Of a stretch of 49,571 bases of DNA, positions 16,477 to 25,162 are shown piece after piece. Below the pieces are notes generated by a model. It searched no databases and was not told the origin of the DNA. It saw only the letters and a list, made by a program, of their open reading frames with translations. A program made the translations under genes and the position numbers. Within the stretch, counting starts at the first letter, position 1. Every line of letters starts with the position of its first letter. Source of the DNA: Phycisphaerae bacterium (GTDB taxonomy: Bacteria; Planctomycetota; Phycisphaerae; Tepidisphaerales; Tepidisphaeraceae); the NCBI GenBank assembly GCA_030448225.1, contig JAUJNJ010000048.1, positions 1 through 49,571 on the forward strand, written 5' to 3'.

Positions 16477-17808
16477 TCACTCGTACCGCAGCGCCTCAAT
16501 CGGGCTCATTCGGGCGGCGATGACGGCGGGGTAGAGGCCGAAGATGATCCCGATCAGGCCGCTGATGATGAACGAGCCGACGACGCTCCACTCGGCGATG
16601 TTCGTGGGGTAGGTCGTCTGCCCGTCGCCGAGCGTGCGGACGAGCCACGGCAGCGCCAGCGCGCCGCCGGCGCCGATGCCGATGCCGATCAGCCCGCCGG
16701 TCAGCGAGATCACGGTCGTCTCCATCAGGAACTGCAGCGTGATGTGCCGCCGCTTGGCCCCCAGCGCCCGGCGGATGCCGATCTCGCGCGTCCGCTCGGT
16801 GACGGTCGCGAGCATGATGTTCATGATCCCGATCCCGCCGACCACGAGCGACAGGCTGGCGATGCCGACGAGGATGAAGTTGAACGTCGCCTGCGTGCGC
16901 TCGGCGGCGCGCAGGATCTGGATCGGCGCCTTGATCTCCACGTCGAGCCGCTGGCCCGGGCGGCGGTTCTCGGGCGAGGCGGCGACGAGGTTCTCCACGA
17001 CCTTGGACATCATCTCCACGTCCCGCACCTCGCGCGCCTTGAGCCACACCTCGGTCAGCTCGATCTGCTTGCGCTCCATCGTGCCGGCCTGGCGCTTCGT
17101 GTTGGTGTTGCCGAACACCTCGCGGGCGAGCGTGAGCGGGAAGTAGAGGTCGAGGTCGAGGTCGCGCTGCATCATCGCCGCGCCCTCGCTGCCGGCGCGC
17201 AGGCCGGTGGGCTCGAGCACGCCGATGATCGTCAGGACCGCCGTCCCGCTGCCGGTCGTGCCGACGCGCACGGTCTGGCCGATCGGCTCCTCGAACGGGA
17301 ACAGCTGCCGCGCCGCCAGCGCGCCCACGACGCAGACGGCCTCGGCCTTGTCGTAGTGGGCCCAGCTGAACAGTTCGCCGCGCGACAGGCGGAGGTTGAC
17401 CACGTCGAACACGTCGGGCGTGGTGCCGATCGCGTTGGCGGTGGCGCGGATGTCGCCGCGGACGACCTTCTGCTCGGTGTCGCGCAGCGGGACGATCGCC
17501 GCCAGGTCCGGCAGCGTCCGCAGCCGCTCGAGGTCGGTGTACTGCAGCCCGTACGACAGCGTCTGCTGCGTGCGACCGGTCGCCTCGTTGCTCTCGGGCG
17601 GGCGGACCGAGCGGACGAGGATGTTGCGGGCGCCGAGCTGGCGGAGCTGTTCCAGCGCCTCACGCTTGGCCCCCTCGCCGATCGCGACCATCACGATCAC
17701 CGCCGCCACGCCCACGATGATGCCGAGCACCGTCAGCAGGCTCCGCAGCTTGTGCAGGCGCAGGTTCTTCAGGCCGAGGACGAACGTTTCGAGGATGAAG
17801 TTCCACAC
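16477..17808 (-). CDS. MacB/FtsX-type ABC transporter permease
   Basis: This is an intact 443-residue inner-membrane protein. One N-terminal span (LLTVLGIIVGVAAVIVMVAI) is followed by a large periplasmic MacB-type domain (about 45-310). The three C-terminal spans of the FtsX module come next: FILVGIASLSLVVGGIGIMN with the conserved motif TERTREIGIRRALGA, ISLTGGLIGIGIGAGGAL, and VGSFIISGLIGIIFGLYPAV. It ends PIEALRYE, the usual family C-terminus. MacB-like systems couple ATP hydrolysis to export or signalling across the envelope. Neither an ATPase nor a MacA-like adaptor is adjacent, so its partners lie elsewhere. Confidence 0.9.
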   Translation of the reverse strand: MWNFILETFVLGLKNLRLHKLRSLLTVLGIIVGVAAVIVMVAIGEGAKREALEQLRQLGARNILVRSVRPPESNEATGRTQQTLSYGLQYTDLERLRTLPDLAAIVPLRDTEQKVVRGDIRATANAIGTTPDVFDVVNLRLSRGELFSWAHYDKAEAVCVVGALAARQLFPFEEPIGQTVRVGTTGSGTAVLTIIGVLEPTGLRAGSEGAAMMQRDLDLDLYFPLTLAREVFGNTNTKRQAGTMERKQIELTEVWLKAREVRDVEMMSKVVENLVAASPENRRPGQRLDVEIKAPIQILRAAERTQATFNFILVGIASLSLVVGGIGIMNIMLATVTERTREIGIRRALGAKRRHITLQFLMETTVISLTGGLIGIGIGAGGALALPWLVRTLGDGQTTYPTNIAEWSVVGSFIISGLIGIIFGLYPAVIAARMSPIEALRYE

Positions 17809-17908
17809 GATGGTTTAGCGGTCGGGGGATGAAGGCCGGCGGTCAGGCGTCGGGGGCGTAATATCGCGTTGACAACGGGCCACGCGCCGCGGTCAACTGG
17901 GCGTTGCG

Positions 17909-18247
17909 ATGGAAGAAACCCTGTTCACGAAGATCATAGCACGAAAGGTCCCGGCGAAGATCGCGTTCGAGGACGAGCGGTACATCGTCATCCACGACAT
18001 CAGCCCGCAGGCGCCGGCGCACGTGCTGGTGATCCCGAAAACGGTGATCCCCACGCTCAACGACCTGACGCCAGCCGACGCCGACCTCGTCGGCGGCATG
18101 TTCCTGATCGCGCAGCGCGTGATGCACGAGATGGGGTACCGGGACTACCGCACGGTGTTTAACTGCGGCCCCGGCGCGCAACAGACGGTCTTCCACCTCC
18201 ACCTGCACGTCCTGGCGGGCCGTCCCTTCACCTGGCCGCCCGGGTAA
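17909..18247 (+). CDS. HIT-family nucleotide hydrolase, HinT-like
   Basis: This is 112 residues, the normal size for HinT-type purine nucleoside phosphoramidases. The N-terminal region FTKIIARKVPAKIAFEDERY and the block VLVIPKTVIPTL are characteristic, and the histidine triad is HLHLHVLAG (His96, His98, His100). The frame is intact. It is divergent from the permease gene, with 100 bases between the starts. The ATG at 17909 gives the standard MEETLFTKI start. A cytosolic enzyme. Confidence 0.93.
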   Translation: MEETLFTKIIARKVPAKIAFEDERYIVIHDISPQAPAHVLVIPKTVIPTLNDLTPADADLVGGMFLIAQRVMHEMGYRDYRTVFNCGPGAQQTVFHLHLHVLAGRPFTWPPG

Positions 18248-18544
18248 CGGTTTTTCTCGACGTATTCCGCCAGTCGGAGCCGCCGATCGCCGGATGCGTT
18301 GTCGGCGGCACAATCTCGCTGCGCGCCCGGCGGCAACCCCACGCGAGCACCTTTCGGACGAGCGGGTGGTTTCGAACACGCGCGCGCCCAGAGACTTTAA
18401 TCCTTCCTCACCACCGGACGTAGATTTTCACGGACGATAAGTTCAGCGGTGGATTCGGCTTGAGCCGCATGTAGTGGAGGTGAGGGTTGTGATGCACCAC
18501 AAATTGTTGTGGCTTCTCATCGTGCCCTAACGATCAGGAGGTAT

Positions 18545-18583
18545 AAAAAAAGAAGACACCGGCTTTCTGGGCTCGGTGTCTTC
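18545..18583 (-). terminator. Strong rho-independent terminator on the minus strand
   Basis: GAAGACACCG (18552-18561) and CGGTGTCTTC (18574-18583) form a perfect 10-bp stem; on - the stem is followed by seven T. It is the best intrinsic terminator in the window and ends either the candidate small RNA or read-through from the acyltransferase gene at 18783. Confidence 0.8.
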
Positions 18584-18628
18584 CGGAGGGGAGAAAATGC
18601 GCCGTTGCGCTTGCGTTTTAAGTTGCCC
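18545..18628 (-). ncRNA. Candidate small RNA of about 84 bases
   Basis: A promoter (18634-18661) and a strong terminator (18545-18583) enclose a short stretch on - with no start codon and frame worth calling. The predicted RNA begins near GGGCAACTTAAAACGC and carries an exposed TTTTCTCCCCTCCGG just before the terminator stem. That CU-rich, anti-Shine-Dalgarno-like segment is the kind of seed used by base-pairing regulators. It matches no RNA family I know. Existence is inferred from the flanking signals. Confidence 0.5.
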
Positions 18629-18633
18629 ATCTT

Positions 18634-18661
18634 AGCATATCGCAACTTTCCGATCAGTCAA
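18634..18661 (-). promoter_or_regulatory. Sigma70-like promoter for the candidate small RNA
   Basis: On - there is TTGACT (18661-18656), a 16-base spacer and TATGCT (18639-18634). The start would be near 18628. The AT-rich surroundings fit a promoter. Confidence 0.55.
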
Positions 18662-18782
18662 CTCTTTTTGTTGCGATTTTCGCTACGACTTCGCTGACCA
18701 TTATTTCGGCCCCGCAGCCGGAAAAGCTATAGCTAATTCCGGTTGCAAGTTCATTTTTCGTTGCGCGCCCCGCCCCCGCTCT

Positions 18783-19472
18783 TCATATCTCTTGTTTCGG
18801 GTGAAGGTTACGCCGGAACTGTCGCATCGTTTCGACGGACGATTTTATCAGCGCCGTCGCGTCGTCGAGCTCTTGTTTAGACGTCCCCGTCTGCGGCACC
18901 GTGAACGGCTCGCCGAATGCGAGCGTCGCCCGGTTCGGAAAACGGAACGCGTCCACCATCGTCTTGCCCCGCTGCGTCCCCTCCAAGTAGGTCGGGTAGA
19001 TCGGCACGCCGGTCTTGATCGCCATCATGGCCACGCCGGTCTGGAAGGGGAGCAGGCTGCGCTCTTTCTCGATCCGGCCCTCGGGGAACACGCCCAGGAT
19101 GCGCCCGTTGTGCAGCGCCCGCATCGCCGCCCGCGTGGCGGCGAGGTCGCGGCCGGCGCGCTCGACGGGGATCGCCTCGATCTGCCGGAAGAACCACCCG
19201 AGCGCTTTGATGTCGTAGTACTCCTTCGCCATCATCCACACGATCACCCGCGGGCAGACCGACTGGATCAGCAACGGGTCGAGCCCGCTGATGTGGTTGC
19301 ACACGAGGATGCCCGCGCCGTCGTGCGGCAGGCGGTGAGGGGCGAGCACCTGCGTGCGGTGGTAAAGCCGGCTGACGCAGACGTCGACCGCGCGCAGCAC
19401 CTGCAGGACGATGCGATCCTCGGGCCGGCGGGCCGGCTTGGCCGTAGACGGGTTCGGTTCCGGTTCCTTCAC
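18783..19472 (-). CDS. 1-acyl-sn-glycerol-3-phosphate acyltransferase (PlsC family)
   Basis: This is 229 residues, intact. It transfers an acyl chain to lysophosphatidate at the inner face of the membrane. The catalytic block is NHISGLDPLL (N59, H60, D65), and the glycerophosphate-binding block is FPEGRI (129-134). The segment IPVERAGRDLAATRAAMRAL and GVPIYPTYLEGT are also family-typical. The N-terminal ~20 residues are an extra polar tail. It diverges from the basic protein gene at 19611. Confidence 0.92.
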   Translation of the reverse strand: MKEPEPNPSTAKPARRPEDRIVLQVLRAVDVCVSRLYHRTQVLAPHRLPHDGAGILVCNHISGLDPLLIQSVCPRVIVWMMAKEYYDIKALGWFFRQIEAIPVERAGRDLAATRAAMRALHNGRILGVFPEGRIEKERSLLPFQTGVAMMAIKTGVPIYPTYLEGTQRGKTMVDAFRFPNRATLAFGEPFTVPQTGTSKQELDDATALIKSSVETMRQFRRNLHPKQEI

Positions 19473-19610
19473 GACCGACGCAGATACCGTAAGTCGCGCC
19501 CGACGCCAAGTGTGCCGGCCGCAGTTTCTTGCGCGCCGCTTTCCCCCGTTCCGCCCGCAGACGCGTCTTAGGTAAGCTGCCGACCGGACTCAACTATCAT
19601 GGAGGAACGC

Positions 19611-19928
19611 ATGGCGACCGCGAAGAAATCGACGACCGGGGCGAAGAAGAAGACGAGTGCGGCCCGTAAACCCGCCGCGAAAAAGTCCAGCACCGCGGCC
19701 ACGTCCGCGAAGACGAAGGGCAAGGCGGCGACGAAGAAGAAATCCGCCCCGCGCAAGGTCTCGAGCAGGCGCGAACTGATCGACACCGGCACCGACAAGC
19801 GTTACGTCCGCCGCAGCGCCGACGGCCAGTTCAAGGAAAGCGACGATGTCGGCCGGAGCCTCTCCGCCGATCGAAAGCGCAAGGCAAAGACCAAGGCGAA
19901 GAAGGGCCAGGGCGACCGGGGCGACTGA
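19611..19928 (+). CDS. Lys/Ala-rich histone-like protein with conserved C-terminal segment
   Basis: This is 105 residues from the ATG at 19611, preceded by GGAGG; an upstream ATG at 19599 overlaps that site. Residues 1-50 are Lys/Ala/Ser/Thr repeats like the tail of histone H1 or chlamydial Hc1, suited to nonspecific DNA or RNA binding. Residues 55-105 (ELIDTGTDKRYVRRSADGQF, then KESDDVGRSLSADRKRKAK and KKGQGDRGD) resemble a small conserved bacterial domain of unknown role. Fusion of the two parts suggests a nucleoid-associated or stress protein, which is inference. Confidence 0.75.
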   Translation: MATAKKSTTGAKKKTSAARKPAAKKSSTAATSAKTKGKAATKKKSAPRKVSSRRELIDTGTDKRYVRRSADGQFKESDDVGRSLSADRKRKAKTKAKKGQGDRGD

Positions 19929-19999
19929 AGTTGATTTGGTGCAAGGGCGAAGTGCGGCCGCGATCAGAGGATGCACCGGTGGATCGCATCCTGCGCACT

Positions 20000-20026
20000 G
20001 GCGTGGCCACCTGAGGTGGCCACGCC
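20000..20026. repeat. GGCGTGGCCACCT palindrome, copy 1
   Basis: A perfect 13-bp inverted repeat sits around a single central G. A second copy lies at 25569-25596 and a related GCCGCCAAGGCGGC hairpin lies at 26715-26735. It sits between two + genes. Confidence 0.7.
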
Positions 20027-20117
20027 GCTGCACGCGAAGGGGGATTAACACCTCCGTCGTCGCACCATTGCAGATGTCGCACCGGTTTGCGAGACGCCAA
20101 CGGTATCCTCCACGTAC

Positions 20118-21019
20118 ATGCCCGCACGCCCCACGATCGTCGGCCTCGGCGAGATCCTCTGGGACCGTCTCCCCGCCGGCAAGCAACTCGGCGGGGCGCC
20201 GGCGAACTTCGCCTACCACGCCCGCTCGCTCGGGGCCGACGGCGTCGTCGTGAGCCGGGTCGGCGACGACGACCTCGGCCGCGAGATCCTCGCCCGGCTC
20301 GACGTTCTGGGCGTCGATCGCACGCACGTCTCGATCGATCCGCACCACCCGACCGGCGCACCGTCGACGTCCGCGTCGATGTTGCCGGCGTGCCGGCGTA
20401 CGTGATCCACGAGAACGTCGCGTGGGACTTCCTCGACACGTCGCCGCCGCTGCTCGACCTCGCCGGCCGCGCCCACGCCGTCTGCTTCGGCACCCTCGCC
20501 CAGCAGCTCCGGCGTCGCGCGCCGCGATCGGGCGATTCCTCCGCGCCGCCGGGCCGTCGTGCCTGCGCGTGTTCGACATCAACCTTCGCCAGCACTACTT
20601 CGCCCGCGACCTCGTCCGCGAGATGCTCGGGCTGTGCGACGTGCTGAAGCTGAACGATTCGGAACTGCCCGTGCTAATCAACCTCCTCGGCCTGAAGGGC
20701 ACCGGCCCGGTCGCGATCGAGAACCTGATGCGCGACTTCCCGCTGAGGATCGTCGTCCTCACCCGCGGCGCGCCGGCAGCGCGTTGTTCGCGCTCGACCG
20801 CATCTCCGACCACCCCGGCGTGCCGCCCGCTTCGATCGCGGACACCGTCGCGCCGGCGACGCCTTCACCGCCGCCCTCGTCGTCGGCCTGCTCCGCGGCC
20901 ACGGCCTCGACCGCATCAACGAATCCGCCGCCCACCTCGCGAGCTACGTCTGCTCGCAACCCGGCGCGACGCCACCGATACCCGAGGATCTGAAGGCGAT
21001 GACGGAGGATGGAAGATGA
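20118..21019 (+). CDS. PfkB-family sugar kinase, fructokinase-like (frame-disrupted)
   Basis: This is about 300 residues when joined. The start MPARPTIVGLGEILWDRLP at 20118, then GGAPANFAYHARSLGADG, is the PfkB N-terminal signature. Middle pieces are VAWDFLDTSPPLLDLAGRAH and VFDINLRQHYFARDLVRE (sugar-lid and DxNxR region), with LCDVLKLNDSELPVL typical of fructokinase-like members. The C-terminal ATP/catalytic motif reads AGDAFTAALVVGLLRGHG in a different frame, with D as catalytic base. Stop at 21017-21019. Shifts are needed near 20360, 20510, 20775 and 20845. All motifs are present, so function is likely intact in the organism. Confidence 0.78.
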
Positions 21020-21066
21020 AAGATGGAGGCAGACGTCCGCGCCGAGCTACGCCACGTCCTCCTCCA

Positions 21067-21107
21067 CCCCTCTACCCTCTACCCTCTACCCTCTACCCTC
21101 TACCCTC
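21067..21107. repeat. CCCTCTA heptamer tandem array
   Basis: There are about five and a half units of seven bases between two + genes, followed after 22 bases by a start codon. It is one of several intergenic seven- or eight-base minisatellites in this window. Confidence 0.85.
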
Positions 21108-21128
21108 GTCTTCTCCTATCCTCCCGGC

Positions 21129-21617
21129 GTGATCGTCGGCATCCTCAGTGACACCCACGACAAGACCGCCGCCGCCGCCGCCGCCGTTGCCCTGTTGCGG
21201 CGGATGAAGGCGGAGTTCTTCGTCCACTGCGGCGACGTCGGCTCCGAGCGCGTGCTCGACCACCTCGCGGGGCTCCAGGCCGCGTTCGTCTTCGGCAACA
21301 ACGACTACGACCGCGGCGGCCTCGAGCGCTACGCGGCGGACATCGGCGTGCGGTGCCTCGGCGCGTTCGGCGAACTCGAACTCGGCGGCAAGCGCTTCGC
21401 CGTCCTGCACGGCGACGACTTCGCGCTCCGCCGGCGCCTCTTCGACGGCCAGGCCCACGACTACCTCCTCCAGGGCCACACCCACGTCGCCCACGACCAG
21501 CGCATCGGCCGCATCCGGCTCATCAACCCCGGCGCGCTGCACCGCGCCCGCACGAAGAGCGTCGCCACGCTCGACACCGAGACCGACGCCCTCGAGTTCC
21601 ACACCGTCGCGCCCTGA
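21129..21617 (+). CDS. YfcE/MJ0936-type metallophosphodiesterase
   Basis: This is 162 residues from a GTG at 21129 (VIVGILSDTHD), intact. Metal-binding motifs of the calcineurin-like fold are in order: DTH (8-10), HCGDVGS, GNNDYD, HGDD and GHTH, followed by NPGAL, which closes the site. Such small enzymes hydrolyse phosphodiesters; the physiological substrate cannot be read from sequence. It starts close downstream of the sugar kinase (110 bases, with the heptamer array between). Confidence 0.9.
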   Translation: MIVGILSDTHDKTAAAAAAVALLRRMKAEFFVHCGDVGSERVLDHLAGLQAAFVFGNNDYDRGGLERYAADIGVRCLGAFGELELGGKRFAVLHGDDFALRRRLFDGQAHDYLLQGHTHVAHDQRIGRIRLINPGALHRARTKSVATLDTETDALEFHTVAP

Positions 21618-22052
21618 CGACGTTTCCCCGCACGCTTTGCGCGCCCACCGCGCGAGTGAAAGGAGTCCCGCGCGGGGCGAGTACGCGCGCCACCCCCGCC
21701 ACCGATTAGCCGCCGCTCGAAGAGCGGCGCGGGCGCGGTGCGCGGGGCGTGACCGCTGGCATCTCACGCGCACTCGCTCAACGAGAATCCGCGTCGCGCG
21801 CGCCGATGCGCAAGCTGCTGCGTTCCCGTACACGACTCCCAGCGCGCCGCGAGGCCGCGAGTGACACGCGCGCGTCTCCCGAACGCGAAGACCGCACGCC
21901 TCTGATCGCACCGCAACATGCCAGGGTGCCGCTTCGTCGACATCACACCGCAATCCGGTCGGGTCGATCCCGTCACGCCCGACCCCGCGACTCCCGTCGC
22001 GCGCGGCGTCGAACTGCACACCGCAGATCGCCGGGTGATACAATGCGGTGCG
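21618..22052. other. Intergenic stretch without recognised features
   Basis: These 435 bases show no protein-like frame. The only signal is a TACAAT hexamer at about 22039-22044, a plausible -10 box for the acetyltransferase gene. Confidence 0.4.
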
Positions 22053-22583
22053 ATGCCGCCCCCGTCCCCCGAGCCGCCCGTCCGCGTCCGCAGCTTCGCG
22101 CCGGCCGACCTGCCGGCGTGCCAGCGGCTCTACGTCGAGGGCCTGATCGGCGGGCACATCGCCGAGGGGGACCCGGGCCTCGACATCTCCGACATCGAGT
22201 CGGCCTACCTGCACAGCCCCGGCGGCCACTTCTGGGTCGCCGAGTCGCCCCAAGGCGCGGCCGTCGGCATGATCGGCGTCCGCCAGACCGACATCGGCAA
22301 GGGGGAGATCCGCCGCCTCCGCGTCCGCTCCGACTTCCGCCGCCGCGGCGTCGGCAGCGCGCTGATGGAGACGGCCCTGCGGTTCTGCCAGGACCAGGGC
22401 TACCTGAAGGTCACGCTCGACACCTACATGGACCGCGAGCCGGCCGTGCGGCTGTTCGAGAAGTTCCGCTTCCACCACAGCCGCACGAAGAAGATCGGCG
22501 AGAAGGACCTGCTCTACTTCTACCTCGACCTCTACACCGGCGGCGACGACAACCGCCACGGCGCCGACCCGAAGCACGCCTGA
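22053..22583 (+). CDS. GNAT-family N-acetyltransferase
   Basis: This is 176 residues, intact. The acetyl-CoA binding motif is LRVRSDFRRRGVGSALMETA, followed by CQDQGYLKVTLDTYMDREPA and VRLFEKFRFHHSRTK, all standard for the fold. The ATG at 22053 gives a Pro-rich lead of eight residues before the first strand (VRVRSFAPADLPACQRLY). It stands alone between two noisy intergenic regions, so its substrate is not indicated. Confidence 0.88.
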   Translation: MPPPSPEPPVRVRSFAPADLPACQRLYVEGLIGGHIAEGDPGLDISDIESAYLHSPGGHFWVAESPQGAAVGMIGVRQTDIGKGEIRRLRVRSDFRRRGVGSALMETALRFCQDQGYLKVTLDTYMDREPAVRLFEKFRFHHSRTKKIGEKDLLYFYLDLYTGGDDNRHGADPKHA

Positions 22584-23086
22584 GCGGGCGCGCCGGGACA
22601 CGAGCCGGTCCGGCAGCGACCGACGTGTTGCGTCGACGGATCGCGCTTCGCGCCTATCCGAATGGGCAAAGTCTTCCTTTTAGCCGCAGGCCCGAAGGGC
22701 CCGCTGCCGCTTGATCGGATACGCTCTCGTTGGCTCCTACGGAGTCCCGTTCACTCTCCGCGCGGAGCCCGCGAATCAACGCGGCAAAACCGCGAGCGAC
22801 GGGCGCGCCGTCTACGTGGAGCGACCAGAGCGCGTCACCTTCAGGTGTGGCGTGAACCGGCGAGGACGATCGACCCGAGGCGCGGCCGCGACGGCGGATC
22901 TTGAGAAGGAGAGCGGCGCGTGTTCCCGCCCCGAGATGCCTGGGGTCGCGACCGCTCCCTTCGGCATGACGCGCTACGCCTGAGGGTGAACTGCTCTAAT
23001 CGCAGCGGCATCACGCGTCAGGCGCGTCGGGCGGCGCCCGTCTCGCCACGATCCGTTGCGTTCGCTCCTGCGATCGAGGACCCGCC
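22584..23086. other. 500-base intergenic region with repeat remnants
   Basis: Bases 22676-22705 match one arm of the inverted-repeat element at 12267-12422 (CCTTTTAGCCGCAGGCCCG). Bases 22925-22975 resemble the tail of the 4466-type dispersed repeats (CCCGAGATGCC...TTCGGCATGAC). A frame of 90 residues across it (22711-22983) is built from these repeats and is not called. Confidence 0.5.
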
Positions 23087-23608
23087 ATGAACTGGGCTGA
23101 CGTGTTAGCCGACTGGCCCGACCTCGCCCCGCCCGCCGTCGATACGGCCGTGCGCGCGGCCGAGCGGCGGCTCGGCGTGACGTTCCCGGCGGAGTACCGC
23201 GACTTCCTCGCCCACGCCGACGGCGGGCCGCTGTTCGTCGAGACGATCCTGTACCGCGTGGGCGGCCCCGAGACGGAACCGGCGTCGCTCGTGGCCGCCA
23301 ATCGCGCGCGGCCGGGCGATTTCCCGCTCCTGGCGATCGGCCACGACGGCCCCGACGCGTTCGGATTTCGGAAGGTCGACCTCGACGACCGCACCGCCGT
23401 CGCGGGCGTGTACTTCGCGTCCGGCTTGACGTGGGAACTCGATTACGCGGCGCCGTCGCTGGCGGCGTTCCTGCGGGACCTGGCGCGCGAGGGGGAGCGG
23501 CAGCAGGCTGACGATGACGACGAGGGCGACGAGATTGATGACGACGCCGCGCCGCGCGGCTCGCCTTGGTGGGCGCGCTGGCTGCCGGCGTGGTTCACCC
23601 GCCGCTGA
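23087..23608 (+). CDS. SUKH-superfamily (SMI1/KNR4) protein
   Basis: This is 173 residues. The N-terminal half has the SUKH signature: VDTAVRAAERRLGVTFPAEY, then RDFLAHADGG and the later strand PDAFGFRKVDLDD. In bacteria such proteins are often immunity factors for secreted toxins, but many are general partners; no toxin gene is adjacent. The C-terminus is unusual: an acidic stretch (QQADDDDEGDEIDDDAAP) then a Trp-rich tail (WWARWLPAWF). It converges with the lipase gene, with only three bases between the stops. Confidence 0.8.
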   Translation: MNWADVLADWPDLAPPAVDTAVRAAERRLGVTFPAEYRDFLAHADGGPLFVETILYRVGGPETEPASLVAANRARPGDFPLLAIGHDGPDAFGFRKVDLDDRTAVAGVYFASGLTWELDYAAPSLAAFLRDLAREGERQQADDDDEGDEIDDDAAPRGSPWWARWLPAWFTRR

Positions 23609-23611
23609 GCG

Positions 23612-24847
23612 CTACTGGCTCAGCCGGTCCTGGATGATCTCCCACGCGGCCGGCGGGTTGCCGTTGACGGGCGCGCAGATCGATCCGTGGTCGACCGGCA
23701 GCACGACGAAGTCGTCCACGCCCTTGAGCTTCGCCCGGCTCACCTTCACCGGGCCGTCGCTCGTGCCGGTCTTGTGGGCCATCCGGTCGGCGGCGCGGTC
23801 GAGTCCGCGCTTGGCGTGTCGGAAGCCCCACCAGTCGGCGGCGCGGCCGCGGATGAGGTTCGACGTCTTGCCGATGTAGCGGGCCGTGACCCGCGACGCC
23901 GGGTGCTGCGAGCCGGCCACCACCGTGTACTTCACGCCGTCGCGGCGGGGGCGGGCGTTGAGCTTCGTCAGGAACTTCGAGCGCGGCTTGAGGTCGCGGC
24001 CGGCCTCGCCGAGGCCGTCGGTGATCATCCACGTCCAGTGCCAGTCGTCCTCGTGCTGCCAGAGGTGGAAGTGCTCCTCGACCTCCAGCGCCACGCGGTA
24101 CGACGCCCACGTCGAGCCGCGGTTGGGCGTGGCGAGCATCACGAAGTGCTCGACGCCGCCGGCGTAGTCGTCCCCCTCGATGTACGCCCGCGCGACGAGG
24201 CCGCCCATGCTGTGGGCGACGACGTCGGTTGACGTCCGCGGGTGCGACTCGCGCAGGGCCGTCATGTGCTTGGCGAACAGGGCGGCGCTGTCGTCGATCG
24301 CCTGGTCGCTCGGGTAGGTGAACGTGGCGACCTGGTAGCCGTCGGCGCGGAGCAGGTCGCTCATGGCCCACCAGTTGGCCTTGTCGCAGTCGAGGCCGTG
24401 GACGAGCACGACGAGCCGGCGGGCGGGGTCGAAGTCCTTGGGAAGGTCCAGGCCGTAGAAGTCCGCCTGCCGCAGCGTGGCCCGCGGCGCGGCGGCGGCG
24501 GCGAAGACGCGGACGGCACGCTTCAGGCGGTCGCAGTCGCGCGGAAGCTTGTCGGTATCGAAGCGGAGCACGAGCGCGTCGTCCGACACGCCGAGGCGGC
24601 ACCCGTCGCCGAGCGACTCGTTCAGCGCCGCGACGAGCATCGACCCGCCGACGCCCGACACGTCGACGTTGCCGAGGTCGAACGACGCCGCGGTCGGCAG
24701 GCGCAACTCGCGGCAGAGCATGGCCGACAGGTCGGACGTGCGGATCTTGCCGTCGCGCAGCGGCACGCGCGCCTCGCGCGGCGCGGCCAGCGCGGGAGCG
24801 GCGCACGTCAGCAGGCCCAGCAAAATCGAGAAGCAGAGTTTCCGCAT
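23612..24847 (-). CDS. Secreted alpha/beta-fold lipase or acylhydrolase
   Basis: This is 411 residues, intact. GGAGG precedes the ATG at 24847 and a signal peptide (MRKLCFSILLGLLTCAAPAL, cleavage after ALA) follows. The first ~110 residues form a separate N-terminal domain with alternating strands. The hydrolase core begins LVVLVHGLDCDKANWWAMSD; the nucleophile elbow is VAHSMGGLVARAY; the catalytic histidine is probably in VLPVDHGSICAP. The elbow AHSMGG is that of PGAP1-like and triacylglycerol lipases. The segment LATPNRGSTWA supports this class. Acts outside the inner membrane; substrate unknown. Confidence 0.85.
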   Translation of the reverse strand: MRKLCFSILLGLLTCAAPALAAPREARVPLRDGKIRTSDLSAMLCRELRLPTAASFDLGNVDVSGVGGSMLVAALNESLGDGCRLGVSDDALVLRFDTDKLPRDCDRLKRAVRVFAAAAAPRATLRQADFYGLDLPKDFDPARRLVVLVHGLDCDKANWWAMSDLLRADGYQVATFTYPSDQAIDDSAALFAKHMTALRESHPRTSTDVVAHSMGGLVARAYIEGDDYAGGVEHFVMLATPNRGSTWASYRVALEVEEHFHLWQHEDDWHWTWMITDGLGEAGRDLKPRSKFLTKLNARPRRDGVKYTVVAGSQHPASRVTARYIGKTSNLIRGRAADWWGFRHAKRGLDRAADRMAHKTGTSDGPVKVSRAKLKGVDDFVVLPVDHGSICAPVNGNPPAAWEIIQDRLSQ

Positions 24848-25162
24848 CACATCCTCCTCCGCGGTCCGGCGGCTGCGACCGACGCCCACTCCGTTAGGCG
24901 TCTTACGGGAACTACGGGCGCACGAACGGCCGGACCGTCCCCCTCGACAAAGAATGACGCCTCACGCGAGAAACGTTAGGGTGGAAATTTTCAAAAATTT
25001 CACTTTTCCGGCCTGAACGGCGTCGCGAAAAGCAACGTACTCGTAAGTATTCTGGTAATACCTGTCGCAACGACGCCGGCCCTGTCGACGTCGTCCCCAT
25101 TTCGGCGCGGAGGGACGTAAGACGTGTACACTTCACCGAATCATCCTGGCAGGGAGGCCGCG
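24848..25162. other. Intergenic region between divergent genes, partly AT-rich
   Basis: Bases 24983-25008 contain GAAATTTT and AAAATTTC inverted around two bases, and 25046-25062 contains GTATT-AATAC around five. These AT-rich palindromes lie between the divergent lipase and the small gene at 25163 and may hold their promoters or an operator. No factor can be named. Confidence 0.4.

Larger units (their letters stand above)
18248..18782. other. AT-richer 535-base intergenic region containing a candidate small RNA
   Basis: This gap is clearly less GC-rich than the rest of the window. It holds a CCACAA-ATTG-TTGTGG hairpin (18497-18512), a strong minus-strand terminator, and a promoter that would produce an 84-base RNA. 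There is no credible protein-coding frame. Confidence 0.6.

Noticed and set aside
18400..18780. AT-rich gap as a sign of recent horizontal transfer
   Set aside because: The flanking genes have normal composition and the lower GC is explained by a promoter, terminator and hairpins.
21067..21107. Possible short CRISPR or direct-repeat array
   Set aside because: The units are seven bases with no spacers, and no cas gene is near. It is a simple tandem repeat.
22711..22983. A 90-residue frame on +
   Set aside because: It is built across dispersed repeat remnants and its end is the repeat-derived peptide type; no ribosome-binding site.
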